This document shows, piece by piece, positions 12,091 to 22,954 of a DNA stretch of 64,000 nt. The stretch is from Inia geoffrensis (Eukaryota; Chordata; Mammalia; Artiodactyla; Iniidae). Every line of letters starts with the position of its first letter. Position 1 is the stretch's first letter. Both the position numbers and the translations under genes were made by a program. The notes below the pieces were generated by a model. The model ran no database searches. It had not been told where the DNA came from and saw nothing but the letters and a program-made list of their open reading frames with translations. Location: NCBI GenBank assembly GCA_036417435.1, contig CM070904.1, forward strand, positions 132,246,695-132,310,694, written 5' to 3'.

Positions 12091-12454
12091 TCTTTTTTTT
12101 CAAATGTAAATTATTTATTTACTTATTTATGGCTGCTTTGGGTCTTCATTGCTGCACATGGGCTTTCTTTTTAGTTGCGGGGAGCAGGGGCTACTGTTCT
12201 TTGCAGTGAACGTGCTTCTCATTGCGGTGGCTTCTCTTTGTTGCAGAGCACAGGTTCTAGGCACGCGGGCTTCAGTAGTTGTGGCTCGCAGGCTCAGTAG
12301 TTGTGGCTCGAGGGTGCCAGGGCACAGGCTCAGTAGTTGTGGCGCTTGGGCTTAGTTGCTCCATGGCATGTGGGATCTTCCTGCACAAGGGATCGAACCT
12401 CTGTCCCCTGCATTGGCAGGTGGATTCTTAACCACGGCACCACCAGGGAAGTCC
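12091..12454 (-). mobile_element. CHR-1-like SINE with internal tandem units, antisense
   Basis: A ~364-bp CHR element, longer than its relatives here. On the plus strand CAGTAGTTGTGGC occurs three times (12272, 12295 and 12329), whereas the CHR-1-type form I know carries two, so one unit appears duplicated. A perfect 15-bp target-site duplication, CTCCATCTCTTTCTT, lies at 12076-12090 and 12455-12469. The sense head is GGGACTTCCCTGGTGG, an older variant of the head. Confidence 0.93.
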
Positions 12455-12639
12455 CTCCATCTCTTTCTTCTACCTGCACACTGATCCTCTCTTCTGGACC
12501 TTTGCCAAGGCCTCTGAACTGCTCTAGACTCTTACCCCCTCTTAATCCAGTCCACACCTTGTCTAGGATAATGTGTTTATCTAACCTTGTCTGGGAATAA
12601 CCTCCAGGGCTTCAAGTTGGTCTTGGAATAAAATCCCAA

Positions 12640-13095
12640 ATCGGCTGCTTGGCCACACCAGACCCTAACTGGCGTGACTCTTCCTGTCCACCTCACCTGC
12701 GTCTCTCTTTCTCTTGCTCTCCAGTCACTCCAGACCTCAGGACCTTTGCATATGCTGCTGCTTCTCCCTGGATTGCCTTTCCTACCCTATTCGGTAGAAC
12801 GGGCCCAGACTTGCCATTCTATAGATCACCTTGTGTTCTTGGATCAGCACCCTTCCTACTGGGTCAGGACAATCTCTTATTGCTCCCTTAGCTCCTTCAC
12901 TCCGCCCCCCGCCGTCTGTAGACTGATTACACGTGTAAGAAGTTATTTAATGCTGGTCTTCCTCTAGACTGTAAGGCTCCAGGTGGGCGGGGATGGCGTC
13001 TTTCTTTCCCACCACTGAATCCTCAGCTTCCAGCAGAGGACTTGGCACAAAGGCAGTCAGTGCTTGATAAATATTTGCTGAGTGGATGAACTAAT
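12640..13095 (+). mobile_element. L2 3' end, sense
   Basis: The order CCTTTGCATATGCTGCTGCT, TAGACTGTAAGGCTCCAGG and CAGTGCTTGATAAATATTTGCTGAGTGGATGAA matches the mammalian L2 3' region (the last is the L2 terminal motif). Diverged and non-coding; inactive since early mammals. Confidence 0.65.
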
Positions 13096-13218
13096 GGGTC
13101 TGTGGAGCATCTCAGGTCCTCAGACTCCCTGCAGCCCCTCACTTTATAGATCAAGTTCCTCTGAGGACTCAGGACAGAGCCAGGAAGAGACCTCTGTCTC
13201 TAGACCCTCTTCCATGGA

Positions 13219-13219
13219 C

Positions 13220-13251
<32 letters not shown>
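13219..13251. repeat. (CT)n microsatellite
   Basis: About 16 perfect CT units. Neighbouring open frames on both strands (Ser/Leu or Arg/Glu runs) are by-products of the repeat. Confidence 0.95.
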
Positions 13252-13253
<2 letters not shown>

Positions 13254-13564
13254 CTGCTGCCTCTCCAGCAAAGGGGACTGAAATGAGAGTTCTGCCCAAC
13301 CAGAAGAGCATCCTTCTTGAGGAACTGGAAGCAAAAGGAAGGGAATCTTTGACCATCGTGGGATCGGAGCACCTTTTGTACCAGATGCTGGTACCAGGAG
13401 CCCGGAAAGGAGGAATTCCAGAAACCCGTAATCACAGCTGGGCTGAGAATACAGACGAGGCCACAGGACACAGCAAAATTAGCCAACCTCAGAATTACGT
13501 CACTAACCTGGGTTCTGTCTGCTGATATAAACAAATGACCCTAGTCAGGCAGAAGCGATACAGA

Positions 13565-13690
13565 AGGAGTGGAAATTCCCACCGGACAGATGAGGACACT
13601 GGGACTCGGGAAAAGTGGCTCCTTCAGAGTCACGCAGCTGGTCGGTGGCAGAGCCAGGCCAGAACTAGTTCTGGCTCAGCCTGGCCTCAT
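13565..13690 (+). mobile_element. MIR-like fragment
   Basis: CACCGGACAGATGAGGACACTGGG...AGTCACGCAGCTGGTCGGTGGCAGAGCCAGG resembles the MIR core and 3' part ('CAGATGAGGAAACTGAGG ... GCAGAGC'). Identified by eye only. Confidence 0.5.
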
Positions 13691-13699
13691 CTACACGAG

Positions 13700-16600
13700 G
13701 CACCCAGGATCCTCACGACATGGCTACAGTGGCTGGCACAGCCCTCAGGTTGCTTCGGGTATCTACTCCTGTGTCCCAAGCCAGCCGGAAACATAGTGAC
13801 TTAAAAGGGCAAGCTGGCACGATCTCTCGTGATCTGAGGGGTGGTCAAGGCTGAGCTGCGCACTTCTTAGTGGGGAGACGCAGCTGGAGTAGGATCAGAT
13901 GGAGCCTGGGGCTGAACCCTATGGGAAAGCTGAGAAGCCCCACCTACTGCCCAGGAGGGGACAAGCCACACCCCACACCCAGGGAGGCTGCTGTGAAAAT
14001 GCCTGCATCTGGGGTCAGGAGACCGGCTGAGAGTTGTGACACTTGCCCAGCCACTTATTCTCCTGGGGCTTCCGATTATCATCTGAAATTGGGGACAGGA
14101 CCAAACGGAGACCCCATTCAGTGGGTGCGCACCGGTCAATTGCTCGTGCAGACACAGCTGCCAGCTCTTTGGATGGGCATCGGAGGTGTCTTCCAAGGCA
14201 CAGATGTCAGTGGGGATGGAAGAGGGCGCTGGGCCGCGCTGCCAGACAGTTGTTGATGACCAAGAAAGACGTGCCTTCGAAGCCTCAGGTGTGTGTGAGT
14301 GGGTCCCTCCATGTCTGCAGTGGGAAGGTGGGCGCTGGGGGAGCAGACACTGGGCCCGGGCTGCCTGACTGACGTGCAACGCAGAAGACTGAGTTGGGCC
14401 GCTTGCTGGTACGTGTTAACGATTTCCGCAACGGCCAAGGGGGAAACGGAGGAGCCCGAAGCCTGGGCCTCACAGATAAACGGCTTGGTGTGGTGTTAAG
14501 TCCTGTATTTAAGACTGATTAACAGGCCGGAGGAGAGTGACACCGGCTAATGCAATGTGCAGGTGGCCGCTGGCGGGTTGGGAGCCATAGGGCAACAGTG
14601 GACATCAAGCAGTAAAGCAAGGAGCAGGCAGGAAAGTCCTGCACATACTGATAAGAGCCCCCCTTCGACATGAGTGTGAGGAAAGTCATCGGAGCTGCTT
14701 ATCTGAGAGGACTTTGGCGGGCACCCGCGACCTGCCACTTGTCCTGGACTTCTAGAAGAAGTTCGTAGACTGGTGAACTCAAAACTGAAAACACTGACAA
14801 AACCACCTTGTGATTACAAAGTGCTTTTTCTGGGGATGTCAAAGGATTTCAGAGACCAGCACAACCCCGTGTGCAGCTGGCCAGTGCATTTCCAGAAGGT
14901 CCTGATAGTGGAACCAAGGGCCGTTGCCAGCCTCGTCTTTCCCTCCAGCCCGGTGTCCATGGATCCACAGCCTACAGACCACTCCCAGTTCCCAGGGCCC
15001 TGAGCTTCGAGCCCCTTGGGCCCTGAGCCGCCACTCACAGCCCCGTCCTCTGCAAGGGCTCGGCCATTCTCCTTCTGCCCGTTCGTCACACTTGATCTCC
15101 TGTCCCCTTCTGCCACCGCCCATTGTGGGCCCTGGTCTCCTCGCGCTGTGACAGGGAAAGAGCCCCGTGGCCTCCCTGCTCCCAGAGCTTCCCCGAGTGA
15201 AGGGTGCTCACTCCATGCCCTGCTCAGTGGTGCTGTGTGGCTCCCTGACCCCTGGCCTCTGAGGCCCACTGCTGGGCACTGCCCACCCTCCACCCTCCTT
15301 GCACAGACCCTGAGCCCACCTGAACTCAGCTGCTTCCGTGGTGCCTGGCACTCCCCTGGGGCTCTCCCTGCACTGCCTGCCATCCCCACCACCATGGGGG
15401 CTGCTGCACCTCAACACCTCCTCCGCCATGAGCCTCGGCCTCCTTAGGATTCTGCTCAAGGACCGCCTCCTCCTTGGATGCACGTCTCATTGCAGTCTTG
15501 GCTGAGCTTGGTTAAGGCAGGGTCAGGAGTGCCAGCAAGAGCTCTCAGATGGCAGCCCTGGGAACAGACTGTGCACCAGCCCTGAGGGAGGAGACAGGAG
15601 CCAAAGCACACTGGTTCCTACGTTCAGATCTTACAGCTGCAATCAAGGGACTCACTGGCCGAGGGTCCAGTTCTGCGGTGATCTTCCTTAGGGGGCAGGA
15701 AGGGGAGCATGCCTGCTTCCAACATCCTAAATGAGCCAAGACAAGGGGATCTTCTCAGGTCCCAGGGCTGGTCCAGAGCTGTTATGTGTCCTCACGTGAT
15801 ACAGCGTTCTGAGGAGGGAGGGACTGGTCCTCACTGTACAAACCGTCCAACTGAGTCACAGGGATTGTAGGTGACCTGTGCTGGCCATAGGATGGAGACC
15901 CTGCAGCCAGTCGCCGGGGCCCACGCTCACGACCACCACGCTTGTGCTGAGTGGGCTGAGACGCACCCGTGGGGTCAGGGCCTGGGGCTCAGACTCTGCA
16001 GATATCTCTGGGATATCCCTTCCACCATTGCTGTGGCCAGGTGTGTGGGAGCCTGTGCTTCTCCCCTTCCAAACCCCCTCCACGGCTGTCGAGCCTCCCT
16101 CAAACTGCTCACTCGCCTCTGGGCCGGCCCATCTTGCCTGCACTGTCCCAGCGGTGTCCTTGCTGGCCTGAAGCCCTGTCCTGCCCTCCAATCCGTGCCC
16201 CTCACTGTGCCCCGATGATTCTTCTGAACACGAGATAGGCCGTCCCTGCTCCCCCACCGCCCCTGCTTGGCCCTGCTCCCAGCCTCGCTTCCCCCAACAT
16301 GGCCCCGTGGCTCCTGTGCCCACATCCGAGCCAACACTCTCCTGGCTCCACTCCTTCTTCTGTGGGCAGCTCTCCCCGGCCCTCAGATCTCAGGTTGGCT
16401 GCCGCTCCTTCTGGAACTTCCCTCACCCCCAACAATTGGCTGAGGTCCCTGCTTGTCCCCCCCCCCCCAGTGCCCCGCCCTCCCGCCACAGCAAGCAACA
16501 GCCACTGTGCTTATGTAGTACGTGTACCCCATGTGTCCCCTGCGTGTCCCCCACTGGACCCTGGGCTCCCAGAGCAGGAGTAGCCTGTCTTTGGAGGGGG

Positions 16601-17475
16601 TCTGCAGGTCGGCAGAGGCAATTTGTGCGCCCCCCACCCCAGGGTGAGGGCCTGGTGCACACACGGGACCTCCGCCTTCTCCTGCTGGCTTTCCTGTTGC
16701 AGCTCCACGAGCAGCAGACTGTGCACCAGCCACAAAGGAGCTGAGCTTGGAGCCGCGCAGGTGCAGGAGGCCAGGGCCCTCCCTGACCCCAGAAGCAGGG
16801 AGCTGAGCCCCGATGGGCAAACGGATGGGCGTCCAGGACATGACCTACACCGTGGAGCTGGCGGGCACCCTCCTCGGGACTTCTGATGCTGCCACTGTCC
16901 CCTGAGAGCTCTCCGAAGGCCATGCTGAGAGGCCACGGGAGGTCTCAGCCAGGGTCTGCTCTGCTTGGTTGGCTGGTGGGGTCTGCGGGACAAGGCAGGT
17001 GGTAAATCCATGTGTGAAGTTGTTCATCTTCTGCAGGTGTCTCTGAGCCACAGCAGAGTGGGGCAAAGGGTGCTAAGCCACGAGCCAAAAAGCAAGATTC
17101 CATCCTGATCCTTCCCCTTTATAGGTCTATTTCCTTCTCCCTGTGCCTCGGTCTCTCCATCTGCAGACAGGGATGGTAATCCAGGCTGTGTCCCTCACAG
17201 GTGGTTTGAGGATCCCCCAACACCAGAAAGGCTGGTGGAGCAGCATCCCGGGAGCATCAGGGTCAGGAGGAACCTGGAGGCCAAGGATGGGATGGCTGAG
17301 GGCAGGAGCAGGGACCGTGCAGCCCCAGGAGGGGGTAACGTTGTACCCAGAGGGTAACCCAGGTTCTGGGGGTGATACCCCATGATGACGTCCTGGCTTC
17401 CGTTCATGACCTCTCCAAGCGTGACTGTCACGCTTTTTACCTCTTAAATATATACCACTTCCATTGACTGCCTTT
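13700..17475. other. GC-rich single-copy block, no gene recognised
   Basis: About 3.8 kb of GC-rich DNA in which I recognise no young repeat. Around 15775-15885 a MIR-like piece may be present (TGTCCTCACGTGATACAG...ACTGAGTCACAGGGATTGTAGGTGACCTG). Many overlapping open frames on both strands (up to 193 codons at 14814-15395, minus) are expected in stop-poor GC-rich sequence and show no known domain. A pure C10 run lies near 16459. Unrecognised exons cannot be excluded. Confidence 0.4.
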
Positions 17476-17487
17476 TGGATAATTCTT

Positions 17488-17705
17488 TCTTTTTTTAAAA
17501 ATTTAATTTAATTTTATTTTTATACAGCAGGTCCTTATTAGTTATCCATTTTATACATATTAGTGTATATGTGTCAATCCCAATCCCCCAATTCATCACA
17601 CCACCACGACTCCTCACCGCTTTCCCCCCTTGGTGTCCATACGTTTGTTCTCTACATCTGTGTCTCAGTTTCTGCCCTGCAAACCGGTTCATCTGTACCA
17701 TTTTT
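17488..17705 (-). other. L1-A 3' UTR and A-rich tail
   Basis: Starts after the ORF2 stop (TAG, complement of CTA at 17706-17708). The tail side is an A-rich, imperfect AATT/AAAT run (17488-17520 here as T/A-rich sequence), rather than pure poly-A, which agrees with age. Confidence 0.8.
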
Positions 17706-19479
17706 CTAGATTCCACATATATGCATTAATACACGATATTTGTTTTTCTCTTTCTGACATACTTTACTCTGTATGACAGTCTCTAGATCCACCCACGTGT
17801 CTACAAATGACCCAATTTTGTTCCTTTCTTTGGCTGAGTAATATTCCATTGTATGTATGTACCATATCTTCTTAATCCAATTGCCTGTTGATGGGCATTT
17901 AAGTTGCTTCCATGATTTGACTATAGTAAATAGTGCTGCAATGAACATTAGGGTGCATGTGTTTTTATGAATTATGGTTTTCTCTGGGTATATGCCCAGT
18001 AGTGGGATTGCTGGATCATACGGTAATTCTATTTTTAGTTTTTTTAAGGAACCTCCATACTGTTCTCCATAGTGGCTGCATCCATTTACATTCCCACCAA
18101 CAGTGCAAGAGGGTTCCCTTTTCTCCCCACCCTCTCCAACATTTGTTGTTTGTAGATTTTCTGATGATGCCCATTCTAACAAGTGTGAGGTGATACCTCA
18201 TTCTAGTTTTGATTTTCATTTCTCTAATAATTAGTGATGTTGAGCAGCTTTTCATGTGCTTCTTGGCCATCTGTACATCTTCTTTGGAGAAATGTCTATT
18301 TAGGTCTTCTGCCCATTTTTTGATTGGGTTGTTTTTTTTTTTTAATATTAAGCTGCATGAGCTATTTATATATTTTGGAGATTAATCCTTTGTCTGTTGA
18401 TTCATTTGCAAATATTTTCTCCCATTCTGAGGGTTGTCTTTTGTCTTGTTTATAGTTTCCTTTGCTGTGCAAAAGCTTTTAAATTTCATTAGGTCCCATT
18501 TGTTTATTTTTGTTTTATTTCCATTACTCTAGGAGGTGGGTCAAAAAAGATCTTGCTGTGATTTATGTGAAAGAGTGTTCTGCCTATATTTTCCTCTAAG
18601 AGTTATATAGTGTCTGACCTTACGTTTAGGTCTTGAATCCATTTTGAGTTTATTTTTGAGTATGGTGTTAGGGATTGTTCTAATTTCACTCTTTTACATG
18701 TAGCTGTCCAGTTTTCCCAGCACCACTTATTGAGAGGCTGTCTTTTCTCCATTGTATAACCTTGCTTCCTTTGTCATAGATTAGTTAACCATGGGTGTGT
18801 GGGTTTATCTCTGGGCTTTCTATCCTGTTCCATTGAACTGTATTTCTGTTTTTTTTGCCAGTACCATATTGTCTTGATTACTGTAGCTTTGTAGTATAGT
18901 CTGAAGTCTGGGAGTCTGATTCCTGCAGCTCTATTTTTTTCCCTCAAGATTGCTTTGACTGTTCAGGGTCTTTTGTGTCTCCATACATATTTTAAGATTT
19001 TTTGTTCTAGCTCTGTAAAAAATGCCATTGGTAATTTGATAGGGATTGCATTGAATCTGTAGATTGCTTTGGGTGGTATAGTCATTTTCACAATATTGAT
19101 TCTTCCAATCCAAGACCATGGTAGATCTCTCCATCTGTTTGTGTTATTTTTGATTTCTTTTATCAGTGACTTACAGTTTTCTGAGTACAGGTCTTTTACC
19201 TCCTTAGGTAGGTTTATTCCTAGGTATTTTATTTTTTTTGTTGCAATGGTGAATGCGACTGTGTCCTTAATTTCTCTTTCTGATCTTTCATTGTTAGTGT
19301 ATAGGAATGCAAGAGATTTCTGTGCACTAATTTTGTATCCTGAAAATTTACCAAATTCATTGATCAGCTCTAGTAGTTTTCTGATGGCATCTTTAGGACT
19401 ATCTATGTAGAGTATCATGTCATCTGCAAACAGTGACAGTTTTACTTCTTCTTTTCCAATTTGTATTCCTTTTGTTTCT

Positions 19480-19794
19480 ATTTATTTATTTATTTTTGGC
19501 TGCATTGGTTCTTCATTGCTGCATGCGGGCTTTCTCTAGTTGTGGTGAGCAGGGTCTACTCTTCATTGCGGTGTTGGCTTCTCACTGTGGTGGTTTCTCT
19601 TGTTGCAGAGCATGGGCTCTAGGTGTGTGGGCTTCAGTAGTTGTGGCATGCGGGCTTTAGAGTGCAGGCTTACTAGTTGTGGTGCATGGGCTTTGTTGCT
19701 CTGAAGCATATGGAATCTTCCTGGATGAGGGCTCGAACCCGTGTCCCCTGCATTGGTAGGCGGATTCTCAACCATTGCATCACCATAGAAGTCC
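19480..19794 (-). mobile_element. CHR-1-like SINE inside L1-A ORF2, antisense
   Basis: A ~315-bp CHR element with an ATTT-rich tail at 19480-19496 and the head GGGGACTTC at the right end. Flanks CCTTTT(G/A)TTTCT at 19468-19479 and 19795-19806 are a target-site duplication with one difference. It separates the FADD-coding part of the reverse transcriptase from the upstream motifs and postdates L1-A. Confidence 0.9.
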
Positions 19795-21466
19795 CCTTTT
19801 ATTTCTTTTTCTTCTCTGATTGCCATGGCCAGGACTTCCAAAACTATGTTGAATAATAGTGGTGAGAGTGGACATCCTTGTCTTGTTCCTGATCTTAGAG
19901 GAAAGGCTTTCAGTTTTTCACCATTAGAATGAGGTTTGCTGTGAGCTTGTCATATATGGCCTTTATCATGTTGAAGTAGGTTCCCTCTATACCTACTTTC
20001 TGGAGAGTTTTTTTTTTTAATCAAAAATGGGTGTTGAACTTTGTCAAAAGCTATTTCTGCATCTATTGAGATGATCATGTGGTTTTTATTCTTCAATTTG
20101 TTAATATGGTGTATCACACTGATTGATTTACACATATTGAAGAATCCTTGCATGCCTGGGATAAATCCCACTTGATCATGGTGTATGATCCTTTCAATGT
20201 GTTGTTGGATTCAGTTTGCTAGTATTCTGTTGAGGATTTTTGCATCTCTATTCATCAGTGATATTCTTTTTTTGTAGTATCTTTGCCTGGTTTTGGTATC
20301 AGGGTGATCGTGGCCTCCTCAAATGAGTTTGGGAGTGTTCCTTCCTCTGTAATTTTTTGGAAGAGTTTGAGAAGGATAGGTGTTAGCTCTTCTCTAAATG
20401 TTTGATAGAATTCACCTGTGAAGCCATCTGGTCCTGGACTTTTGTTTGTTGGAAGATTTTTAATCACCGTTTCATTACTTGTGATTGGTCTGTTCATATT
20501 TTCTGTTTCTTCCTGGTTCAGTCTTGGAAGGTTATATCTTTCTAAGAATGTGTCCATTTCTTCCAGGTTGTCCATTTTATTGGCATAGAGTTGCTTGTAG
20601 TAGTCTCTTCGGATGCTTTGTATTTCTGCAGTGTCCATTGTAACTTGTCCTTTTTCATTTCTAATTTTATTGATTTGAGTCCTCTCCCTCTTTTTCTTGA
20701 TGAGTCTGGCTAAAGGTTTATCAATTTTGTTTATCTTCTCAAAGAACCAGCTTTTAGTTTTATTGATCTTTGCTGTCATTTTCTTTGTTTCTTTTTCACT
20801 TATTTCTGCTATGATCTTTATCATTTCTTTCCTTCTACTAACTTTGGGCTTTGTTCTTCTTTCTCTATTTCCTTTAGGTGTAAGGTTAGATTGTTTATTT
20901 GAGGTTTTCCTTGTTTTTTGAGGTAGGATTGTATTGCTATAAACTTCCCTCTTAGAACTGCTTTTGCTGCATCCCATAGGTTTTGGATCGTCGTGTTTTC
21001 ATTGTCATTTGTCTCTAGGTATTTTTTGGTTTCCTCTTTGATTTCTTTAGTGATCTCTTGGTTATTTAGTAACGCATTGCTTAGCCTCCAAGTGTTAGTG
21101 TTTTTTACATTGTTTTCCCTGTAATTGATTTCTAATCTCATAGTGTTGTGGTCAGAAAAAATGTTTGATATGATTTCAGTATTCTTTAATTTACCGAGGC
21201 TTGATTTGTGACCCAAGATGTGATCTATCCTGGAGAATATTCCGTGTGCACTTGAGAAGAAGATGTAATCTGCTATTTTCAGATGGAATGTCCTATAAAT
21301 ATCAATTAAATCTATCTGGTCTATTTTGTCATTTAAAGCTTGTGTTTCCTTATTAATTTTCTGTCTGGATGATCTGTCCATTGGCATAAGTGAGGTGTTA
21401 AAGTCCCCCACTACTACTGTGTTACTGTTGATTTCCTGTTTTATAGCTGTTAGCATTTTCCTTATG

Positions 21467-21609
21467 CCTTTTGGGAGGTCTGAGGTCTTCTGCCAGCATT
21501 CAGTAGGTGTTCTGTAGGAGTTGTTCCACGTGTAGATGTATTTCTGGTGTATCTGTGGGGATGAAGGTGTTCTCCATGTCTTACCCTTCCACCATCTTCC
21601 CCTCCGTCC
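21467..21609 (-). other. 143-bp L1 5'-UTR leader inserted in ORF2 of L1-A
   Basis: This segment is alien to ORF2. Base by base it follows the first 143 nt of the L1-B 5' UTR (compare 40735-40877): CCTTTTGGGAGGTCTG, CAGTAGGTGTTCTGTAGGAG, TTGTTCCACGTGTAGAT and GTATCTGTGGGGA occur in the same order with only substitutions. A perfect direct repeat TTTCCTTATG lies at 21457-21466 and 21610-21619. Insert plus one repeat copy is 153 bp, so the ORF2 frame continues uninterrupted through 51 extra codons. There is no poly-A. The equivalent stretch of L1-B ORF2 (around 37670) lacks it. The host's own 5' UTR is of a different type, so the donor belonged to another L1 lineage. Confidence 0.9.
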
Positions 21610-22045
21610 TTTCCTTATGTACTGAGGTGCTCCTATGTTGGGTGCATATATATTTATAATTGTTATATCTTCCTCTTGGTTTGATCCCTTGATCATTGTG
21701 TATTGTCCTTCCTTGTCTGTTGTAACATTCTTTATCTTAAAGTCTACTTTATCTGATGTAAGAATTGCTACTCCAGCTTTCTTTTGATTTCTATTTGCAT
21801 GGAGTATCTTTTTCCATCCCCTCACTTTCAGTCTGTATGTGTCCCTAGGTCTGAAGTGGGTCTCTTGTAGACAGCATATATATGGGTCTTGTTTTTGTAC
21901 CCATTCAGTGAGCCTGTATCTTTTGGTTGGAGCATTTAATCCATTCACATTTAAGATAATTATCGATATGTATGTTTCTGTTACCACTTTCTTAATTGTT
22001 TTGGGTTTGTTTTTGTGGGCCCTTTTCTTCTCTTATATTTCCCAC

Positions 22046-22954
22046 TTAAAGAAGTTCCTTTAGCATTTGTTGTAAAGCTGGTTTGGTGGTGTTGAATTTT
22101 CTTAGCTTTTGCTTGTCTGTAAAGCTTTTAATTTCTCCATTGAATCTGAATGAGATCCTTGCCAGGTAGAGTAATCTTGGTTGTAGTTTCTTCCCTTTCG
22201 TCACTTTAAATATATCATACCACTCCCTTCTGGCTTGTAGGGTTTCTGCTGAGAAATCAGCTGTTAACCTTATGGGAGTTCCCTTGTATGTTATTTGTCG
22301 TTTTTCCCTTGTTGCTTTTAATAATTTTTCTTTGTCTTTAATTTTTGTTAATTTGATTATTATGTGTCTCAGGATGTTTCCCTTTGGGTTTATCCTGCCT
22401 GGGACTCTCTGTGCTTCCTGTTCTTGGGTGGTTATTTCCTTTCCCATGTTAGGGAAGTTTTCAAATATAATCTCTTCTAATATTTTCTCAGATCGTTTCT
22501 CTCTCTCTTCTTCTTCTTCTGGGACCCCTATAATACAAATGTTGGTGCACTTAATGTTGTCCCAGAGGTCTCTTAGGCTGTCTTCATTTCTTTTCATTCA
22601 TTTTTCTTTATTCTGTTCCACAGGAGTGAATTCCACCTTTCTGTCTTCCAGGTCACTTGTCTGTTCTTCTGCCTCAATTATTCTGCTATTGATTCTTTCT
22701 AGTGTAGTTTTCATTTCAGTTATTATATTGTTCATCTCTGCTTGTTTGTTCTTTAATTCTTCTAGGTCTTTGTTAAACATTTCTTACATCTTCTTGATCT
22801 TTGCCTCCATTCTTTTTCTGAGGTCCTGGATCATCTTCACTATCATTATTCTGAATTCTTTTTCTGGAAGGTTGCCTATCTCCACTTCATTTAGTTGTTT
22901 TTCTGGGGTTTTATCTTGTTCATTCTTCTGGTACCTAGTCCTCTGCCTTTTCAT
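22046..22954 (-). pseudogene. L1-A ORF1 (RNA-binding chaperone), two nonsense mutations
   Basis: ORF1p coats L1 RNA as a trimer. I place the start at the MKRQR methionine (22954), matching the equivalent MRRQR start in L1-B. One frame of about 302 codons runs to TAA at 22046, which is of normal length. Within it are an N-terminal part, a coiled coil (ELKNKQAEMNNIITEMKTTL region, 22598-22780), an RRM-like domain (NICIIGVPE, RINPKGNILRHIIIKL) and the C-terminal domain ending in LQQMLKELL. Only two in-frame stops interrupt it: a TAA between KIKKM and EMFNKD (~22783), and a TGA between EQNKEK and MKRNED (~22597). Otherwise the frame is intact. Confidence 0.92.

Larger units (their letters stand above)
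17706..21987 (-). pseudogene. L1-A ORF2 (endonuclease-reverse transcriptase), broken
   Basis: In life ORF2p nicks target DNA with an APE-like endonuclease and copies L1 RNA at the nick. The endonuclease part is open from the ATG at 21987 down to 20821 (388 codons), with NVNGLN, QETHF, IYAPN, GDFN, RIDHIL and SDHNT motifs in the expected order. It carries a 51-codon in-frame insertion between the IYAPN and GDFN motifs. Reverse transcriptase pieces follow in shifted frames: 20255-20977 ([12 protein letters not shown] motif), 19950-20171 ([14 protein letters not shown]), and 18963-19440, where the catalytic LFADD is preserved. The C-terminal domain is 17706-18270. Several frameshifts, stops and the SINE at 19480-19794 abolish function. 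Confidence 0.92.

Noticed and set aside
13082..13525. 147-codon plus-strand frame spanning the CT repeat
   Set aside because: Starts at the end of an L2 relic and is carried through the (CT)n array as a Ser/Leu run; no domain.
14814..15395. 193-codon minus-strand open frame in GC-rich DNA
   Set aside because: Overlaps long frames on the other strand, has low-complexity Gly/Ala/Arg composition and no recognised domain or splice context.
20821..21987. 388-codon L1 endonuclease frame as a functional gene
   Set aside because: It is the front part of a broken L1 ORF2; the downstream reverse transcriptase is frameshifted and split by a SINE.
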